Positions 4,769 through 8,835 of a stretch of DNA of 8,835 nucleotides are shown one piece after another. The notes beneath the pieces are model-generated. The model saw only the letters and a list, made by a program, of their open reading frames with translations. It did not search any database and had not been told where the DNA came from. The position numbers and the translations under genes were made by a program. The number at the start of each line of letters is the position of its first letter. The stretch's first letter is position 1. Origin of the DNA: Ruminococcaceae bacterium UBA737 (GTDB taxonomy: Bacteria; Bacillota; Clostridia; Oscillospirales; Acutalibacteraceae). The stretch is taken from contig DBKZ01000056.1 in assembly GCA_002297415.1 (NCBI GenBank), forward strand, positions 34,849-43,683. Reading direction: 5' to 3'.

Positions 4769-7576
4769 TTAAGCGTTACCATTATCAGCATAAGCTTCAT
4801 AGTTCATGTTGATAAATGCTATAACTGCTTTTTTGTCATCAGTTGATATTTTTACAGATTTATCTCCGCTTTCAATTTTGCCGATTTTTTCTATAAGCTC
4901 TGCATAATTTTCCTCTGTATAATTTTCGGGATAGCTTACAGAATCAGAAGAGGTTCCAAGCTTACCTGTAATTTTTTCGCTTAATTTCTTAGCGGCAAAG
5001 AGCGCGCATTTTGTTGCCTGACCCTCTATAACATCAGTATCTGCAACAGCGTTGTCGGCATAAACCGTGAATTCGTCAGTTCCGTTTGTATAAACAACAT
5101 AGGGTCTGCAATCAAAGAGAAGTCCCGGCTTGCCCTTTGAATTGGTAACATTTACATAGAAGCGGTTATCGCCGTCTACTGTTACGGTATCGGACTCAAC
5201 ATTAACATCTACGAAATAGTTTTCCTTACCGCTTACAACATCTATTTTGCGTGTAAGGTCGGGATTGTTTCCTCTTACCTGATTCGGAACTACAACTGCG
5301 CCGTAGCTCGAAACTGTATAGCCCGAAGCAGTATTTGCCTCATATTTTACAACGAAGCGAAGGTCTGACGCCTCTACACTGCTTTCGTTTTTAAGCTGAA
5401 CGCCTAAAAGCTCTGCATGAGCGGTTTTTGCAACTGCGTCTGCATAATTCTTATAGTATTTAAGCTTTTTGCTGAAATCCTTAGCGTCGACGGCTGTCTT
5501 AACAGGCTCGCTTGCACCGTTATAAGAAGCCTCGAGAGCCTCAAGATTTGTATTAACCTCAGCAAGATTGCTGTTTGTGATAACGAGGTCGCCGAGAGTA
5601 TCGCCGAATTCCTCATAAATTCCGTTTCCGGCAGAAAGAACTGCTATGCAATCGTCGGTGATATCTTTTTCAACAGAATATTTAACGCTTATATCGCTAA
5701 TTGTTATATCCTTACTGTTTCCTTTATAACCGCCTGCGGCGAGCATAACGAAATCAAGTGCCTTTTCGTCGGTATCGTTTACGGTTATCTCTACCTTCTT
5801 AGCGTCATCAATTTTTGTATAAACTTCGTCGGCAAGACTGTAAATATCGGTTGCATAAACTGTATAGGTATGTGTGCCGTCATTGTTATCGGTATAAGCT
5901 ACCTTGAACTTAGGAGCGCCTAACCAATAATAATTGAAATTGCTGTCAAACGGATAGCCGCTTATTCCTTCTTTGTCATCATAAGTCCAAGTTCCTGCTT
6001 CTGAATCATAGGTTGCTTTACCGCCGATATCGGCACTCTTTATTCCGCTTATACCGATATCCAAAGAAGAATAACCGTCATCTGAAAGCTTGGTGTTTGA
6101 AGTCATTCCGACAGCTGAAACTGCGTCTTTTCTGATATAATTCCAAGATTTAAGATATCCGATTTTAGAATCTGCCGAATTATCAGCTGTTACTGTATAA
6201 GACCACTCTTTAACGCTTACGGTATCTGCGGTTAAATCAACTCCGTTGATTTTTGTAATCGCACCTAAGCCTAAAGCATGTTGCTGAGAGTTTGTATATT
6301 TAACGGTGTTTGCATCTGCAACAAACATTTTTTCACTGCTTGCTACTCTGTTATCATAAAGTCTTACATAGTCTTCGGTTTCCAAAGAAGTGATTTTATC
6401 GGATGTTACGGTCTCTTCTACATTTGCTGTAAATTTGCCGTAAGCCGCGTTATTGCACTCAGCCAAAGCCGCTGAAACCTTATCTGCGAAATTCGGGAAA
6501 TTGCTGTCGAAAATTTCTTTTTCTTCAGTGTCAAAAGAATTGTACTCGCTGAGAGCAGTGTTCAATTCCTTCTTTAATGCGTTGGCTGTTGCCTTATCGG
6601 GAGCAAATGTTCCGTCATAAAGCGTCTCAACTACTGCATTATTCTTTAAGAACTGCTCAATTTCTGCGGTGTAATCAAGATTCTTGTCATACTTAACGCT
6701 AATATTGCTTAAAGTTATTGCGGATGTACTATGAGAGAAATTTCCGGCTCCGAAAAGCACTAATCCGGTATTTACTACATTTTCGCCGTCGACAGTAAAG
6801 CTCTTGATTTCTTTATCATCGGCTTTTACATATCCTGTATCGTCTTTAGTGTAGATATTTACGGCTTTTACAGAATACTTATGTGTGCCGTCGCCGTTAT
6901 CAGTAAAGCTGACATTAAGAGTAGGAGTATCTTTCCAATAAACTCCGTAGTTCCCGTCATAAGGATAAGTTTTATAACGGCTGTCGCCGAGTGAATTTGA
7001 TTCCTCACCGACAGTTATAGGTCCGCCTAATTTTTGAGCGCCCAAAGTAAATCCTTTTAACTGATAAAAATAATATCCGTCATCATTAAGCTGAATATCC
7101 GAGGCGGTATTATAGAATTCGGTATCGCCGTCTGTAACAGCATAGGTTCCGTCCTCCTGCTTTGAAACAGTGGAATTAAAATTATACCACTCAAGAAGGA
7201 AGCCGAAATTTGCTGTTGTTCCGCTTTCAGGCTTTTCAAAGGTCATGTTATATGACCATTCGTTTACTGTAACGGAAGAATCGGTAAGGTCAACTCCGTT
7301 AACCTCTGTAATTGCACCCAAAAGAGCATTGTTATTGTTTGTAGGGACAACCTTAATCTCACTTCCGCCCTGTTCTGTTATGCTCATTGTGCCGTCAAGG
7401 GTATTGTTTCTGATTTTGAAAAGGGTTTCTGCTTTAACCGCAGACGCGTCGGTGACCGTGAAAGATTTTTTCAGAGTGTAATTCTTATCAGCGGCAAACG
7501 CAGTCTGAATGCCTGTTGCTATCAGCGCCAGCGAGCAAGCAAGTGCCGAAGCTTTAACAAGTAATTTTTTCTTCAT
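4769..7576 (-). CDS. Secreted 935-residue protein with two tandem LamG-like/helical units and a distinct C-terminal domain
   Basis: ATG at 7574-7576 is preceded by AGAGG (7583-7587) with 6 nt spacing. Residues 1-28 are a classic signal peptide (KKK, hydrophobic core, cleavage near AFA|AD). Residues 37-380 and 386-712 form two diverged copies of one unit. Each is a beta-rich region of about 260 residues with shared landmarks (GAIT-x-x-NGVDLT, EWSY, YP[YF]D, TDN-x-DGTH, the SxISVKY motif) followed by about 80 helical residues. Residues 713-935 are a separate domain (GVQLKNESSVEASDLRFVVK, SYGAVVVPNQV, FDCRPYVVYTNGTDEF), rich in beta strands and ending in two predicted helices. Similar LRF-V-K/YGAVVVP-like domains occur in large Clostridia surface proteins, but I cannot name the family. 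The first sandwich resembles LamG/ConA folds, so extracellular glycan or protein binding is inferred. No catalytic residues, sortase signal or dockerin are visible. Confidence 0.93.
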   Translation of the reverse strand: MKKKLLVKASALACSLALIATGIQTAFAADKNYTLKKSFTVTDASAVKAETLFKIRNNTLDGTMSITEQGGSEIKVVPTNNNNALLGAITEVNGVDLTDSSVTVNEWSYNMTFEKPESGTTANFGFLLEWYNFNSTVSKQEDGTYAVTDGDTEFYNTASDIQLNDDGYYFYQLKGFTLGAQKLGGPITVGEESNSLGDSRYKTYPYDGNYGVYWKDTPTLNVSFTDNGDGTHKYSVKAVNIYTKDDTGYVKADDKEIKSFTVDGENVVNTGLVLFGAGNFSHSTSAITLSNISVKYDKNLDYTAEIEQFLKNNAVVETLYDGTFAPDKATANALKKELNTALSEYNSFDTEEKEIFDSNFPNFADKVSAALAECNNAAYGKFTANVEETVTSDKITSLETEDYVRLYDNRVASSEKMFVADANTVKYTNSQQHALGLGAITKINGVDLTADTVSVKEWSYTVTADNSADSKIGYLKSWNYIRKDAVSAVGMTSNTKLSDDGYSSLDIGISGIKSADIGGKATYDSEAGTWTYDDKEGISGYPFDSNFNYYWLGAPKFKVAYTDNNDGTHTYTVYATDIYSLADEVYTKIDDAKKVEITVNDTDEKALDFVMLAAGGYKGNSKDITISDISVKYSVEKDITDDCIAVLSAGNGIYEEFGDTLGDLVITNSNLAEVNTNLEALEASYNGASEPVKTAVDAKDFSKKLKYYKNYADAVAKTAHAELLGVQLKNESSVEASDLRFVVKYEANTASGYTVSSYGAVVVPNQVRGNNPDLTRKIDVVSGKENYFVDVNVESDTVTVDGDNRFYVNVTNSKGKPGLLFDCRPYVVYTNGTDEFTVYADNAVADTDVIEGQATKCALFAAKKLSEKITGKLGTSSDSVSYPENYTEENYAELIEKIGKIESGDKSVKISTDDKKAVIAFINMNYEAYADNGNA
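5441..6421 (-). repeat. Repeat unit 2 of the 935-residue protein (LamG-like domain plus helical linker)
   Basis: Residues 386-712. It matches unit 1 at GAITKINGVDLT, VKEWSY, YPFDSNFNYYW, TDNNDGTHTYTV and ISDISVKYS, then ends in a helical segment (KTAVDAKDFSKKLKYYKNY). The copies share the order of landmarks but are well diverged, so the duplication is old and the DNA repeat is not obvious. Confidence 0.75.
6437..7468 (-). repeat. Repeat unit 1 of the 935-residue protein (LamG-like domain plus helical linker)
   Basis: Residues 37-380. Beta-rich part about 37-298, then a helical segment about 299-380 (ELNTALSEYNSFDTEEKEIF). It aligns with the unit encoded at 5441-6421 with an offset of about 350 residues. 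Boundaries were placed by eye and are approximate. Confidence 0.75.
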
Positions 7577-7595
7577 TTCTATCCTCTGCCTTTCT

Positions 7596-8835
7596 TTAAT
7601 TTTTAACAGCTACACTGCTGTCATTATTGAAATATTTGATTTCGTTCCTCTTGTAGAAGTCGCGTATATAATCGGGCATATCCTCATCGAAACGGCTTCC
7701 TATTATATTATCGAAATCGCCGCCGTTTTCATCGTCGAGCTTTTCTACAAGAATGTTATCTACCGTCATATCGACCGCACTGGTATAAAATCCGATACCT
7801 CCGCGAAGATTTATATGACCGTCGTCCGAATTGTCGGTATATTCAAGCACCAAAGCGCCGTCTAAATAAACAGCTGTTTTATTATCAACCGAATAGACCT
7901 TTAAATTATGGGTAATACCGTCTCCGATAAGATTGGGGATTAAAACAGATTTACCTGTTCCGCTCCATCTATCGGGTCGCTGAGCGTATTGCTTTACAAC
8001 AGAAAGCTTAGTTGTATAGGTAATTTCGCCCGTGACCTTATCGGTATCAAAATCGGTGGTAATGCTTATTCCGTTACCGTAATAGCCGGAATTTGCAATT
8101 TGCTTTTGTCTTACCCAGAAAACAAATGTATCGTCATCCTGAGCCTGCATTTCATTCGTAAAGCTGAAATCAATGCTTGCTGAGTAGTCGGTCCATTTTT
8201 CGTTTCCTAAATAAGAGCTGCCGATTTCCTGCGCGATATACCAGACGCGGTTTCCGTCGTCTAAGGTTTTAACGAGGTCGGTATGTGCGGATTTCCATTT
8301 CGGGGAATCTACGGTATCGTCGCCTAAGGTTCTGATACCCTTTTTAAAGCTTTCAAAAAGCAATGTATTTGCCTCGTCAAAAGAGGGGTCTATGTAATCC
8401 GTATCGGGATAATTGTCCTTACTCGATGAGCCGGACGAAGAATCCGAGGAATCATAGCTTCCGCTGCCTACGGCATACCAGCCTGAGAATGCGCAATGAA
8501 TACTTCTTTGCCTATCTGACGAATGTGCGGCAACTCCCGCATAAAGCGGACCGTTAAAGGTACTTGTAACAGTTCCGAGGGAAACATAGCTGCCGTTATT
8601 CGTGCCCTTATAGGAGCAGGTGTATTTTTTGCCCGTTTTCTCAATTCTCAGCTTAATCGGAAGATCTGCGCCGACATTTCCGTAGATAACGCCCATTCCT
8701 TTATTCTGCTCGGTTCTGTAAACCACCGTTACCTTTCCTTCTCTTAAATGGAGAAAAATTCTCGGAGCGGAAGGGTCTGTCACACTGTCTGTAAGGAGCA
8801 GTCCGCCGGAGCCGGTTGAGAAAATATCCTGACCG
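7596..8835 (-). CDS. C-terminal part of a secreted protein with two LamG/concanavalin-like domains (5' end outside window)
   Basis: The frame is open from the window edge (first full codon at 8834) to a TAA at 7596-7598, giving 412 visible residues. A GTG at 8781-8783 is not the start: the frame stays open upstream and residues before it (GLLLTDS) fit the same fold. Residues 1-120 resemble a LamG/DUF1349-type beta-sandwich, with the series APRIFLHLREGKV, LPIKLRIEKTGKKYTCSY and LYAGVAAHSSDRQRS. Residues 123-150 form a Ser/Asp-rich linker. Residues 152-367 look like a second sandwich, from LLFESFKKG through AVYLDGALVLEY to MTVDNILVEKL. A charged 45-residue tail follows, without an LPXTG or dockerin motif. 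No catalytic motif is seen. Known relatives of such domains bind carbohydrate or protein ligands, so binding is inferred and the substrate is unknown. The stop lies 19 nt before the next gene, implying co-transcription. Confidence 0.85.
   Translation of the reverse strand, partial: GQDIFSTGSGGLLLTDSVTDPSAPRIFLHLREGKVTVVYRTEQNKGMGVIYGNVGADLPIKLRIEKTGKKYTCSYKGTNNGSYVSLGTVTSTFNGPLYAGVAAHSSDRQRSIHCAFSGWYAVGSGSYDSSDSSSGSSSKDNYPDTDYIDPSFDEANTLLFESFKKGIRTLGDDTVDSPKWKSAHTDLVKTLDDGNRVWYIAQEIGSSYLGNEKWTDYSASIDFSFTNEMQAQDDDTFVFWVRQKQIANSGYYGNGISITTDFDTDKVTGEITYTTKLSVVKQYAQRPDRWSGTGKSVLIPNLIGDGITHNLKVYSVDNKTAVYLDGALVLEYTDNSDDGHINLRGGIGFYTSAVDMTVDNILVEKLDDENGGDFDNIIGSRFDEDMPDYIRDFYKRNEIKYFNNDSSVAVKN

Noticed and set aside
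4450..4846. Two overlapping plus-strand ORFs (4450-4707 and 4469-4846) opposite the lipoprotein and small peptide
   Set aside because: They have no ribosome site, no recognisable domain and biased composition that mirrors the Ser-rich lipoprotein codons; they are antisense shadows.
5417..5923. A 168-codon plus-strand ORF inside the 935-residue gene
   Set aside because: Cys/Ile/Val-rich translation with no domain and no ribosome site, lying opposite a well-supported secreted protein; an antisense shadow.
7509..7865. A 118-codon plus-strand ORF spanning the junction of the first two genes
   Set aside because: It covers two coding ends and the 19-nt gap on the opposite strand, with no ribosome site or domain; the minus-strand genes explain the region.
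1..8835. Toxin-antitoxin, phage, transposon, CRISPR or defence genes
   Set aside because: No transposase, integrase, capsid, nuclease, direct-repeat array or terminal inverted repeats could be seen; every long minus-strand frame is a secreted modular protein.
7596..8835. Dockerin, SLH or LPXTG anchor at the end of the first protein
   Set aside because: The C-terminal 45 residues are charged and contain no LPXTG-hydrophobic-basic tail, no calcium-binding dockerin loops and no SLH motif.

Overview
The window looks like part of the chromosome of a gut- or rumen-type anaerobic Firmicute, most likely Ruminococcus or a related Clostridium-group lineage. The basis is indirect: base composition around 40-45% G+C from spot counts of a few lines, AGGAGG-type ribosome sites, and long secreted proteins built from concanavalin/LamG-like sandwiches joined by helical linkers. 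No rRNA, housekeeping gene or other marker is present, so the lineage call is inference.

Every supported gene lies on the minus strand and is read from high to low coordinates. In transcription order they are: the C-terminal 412 residues of a secreted protein with two LamG-like domains (7596-8835, cut by the window edge); a 935-residue secreted protein with two tandem LamG-plus-helix units and a distinct C-terminal domain (4769-7576); a 39-residue peptide with a near-consensus Shine-Dalgarno (4633-4752), apparently translationally coupled to the next gene; a 119-residue Ser/Lys/Glu-rich lipoprotein (4272-4631); and the first 1413 residues of a giant exported protein (1-4241). The last protein has three LamG-like domains, two helical linkers, IPT/TIG-like beta domains, and the start of a right-handed beta-helix of the pectate-lyase-3 type.

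The gaps are 19, 16, 1 and 30 nt. There is no room for an ordinary promoter plus leader, and I saw no intrinsic terminator, so the whole window reads as the inside of one operon. Coding density is close to 100%, and no stretch over 300 bases lacks a gene. No tRNA, rRNA, CRISPR array, insertion sequence or phage gene was seen.

Four of the five products are, or look, exported. Three carry repeated carbohydrate-binding-like sandwich domains, and one adds a beta-helix of the kind used by polysaccharide lyases and hydrolases. The simplest reading is a cell-surface or secreted glycan-binding/processing set, with the lipoprotein as a membrane-anchored component. The 39-residue peptide is the part least explained by that reading. 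No dockerin, cohesin, SLH domain or LPXTG signal is visible, but the first and last proteins are incomplete.
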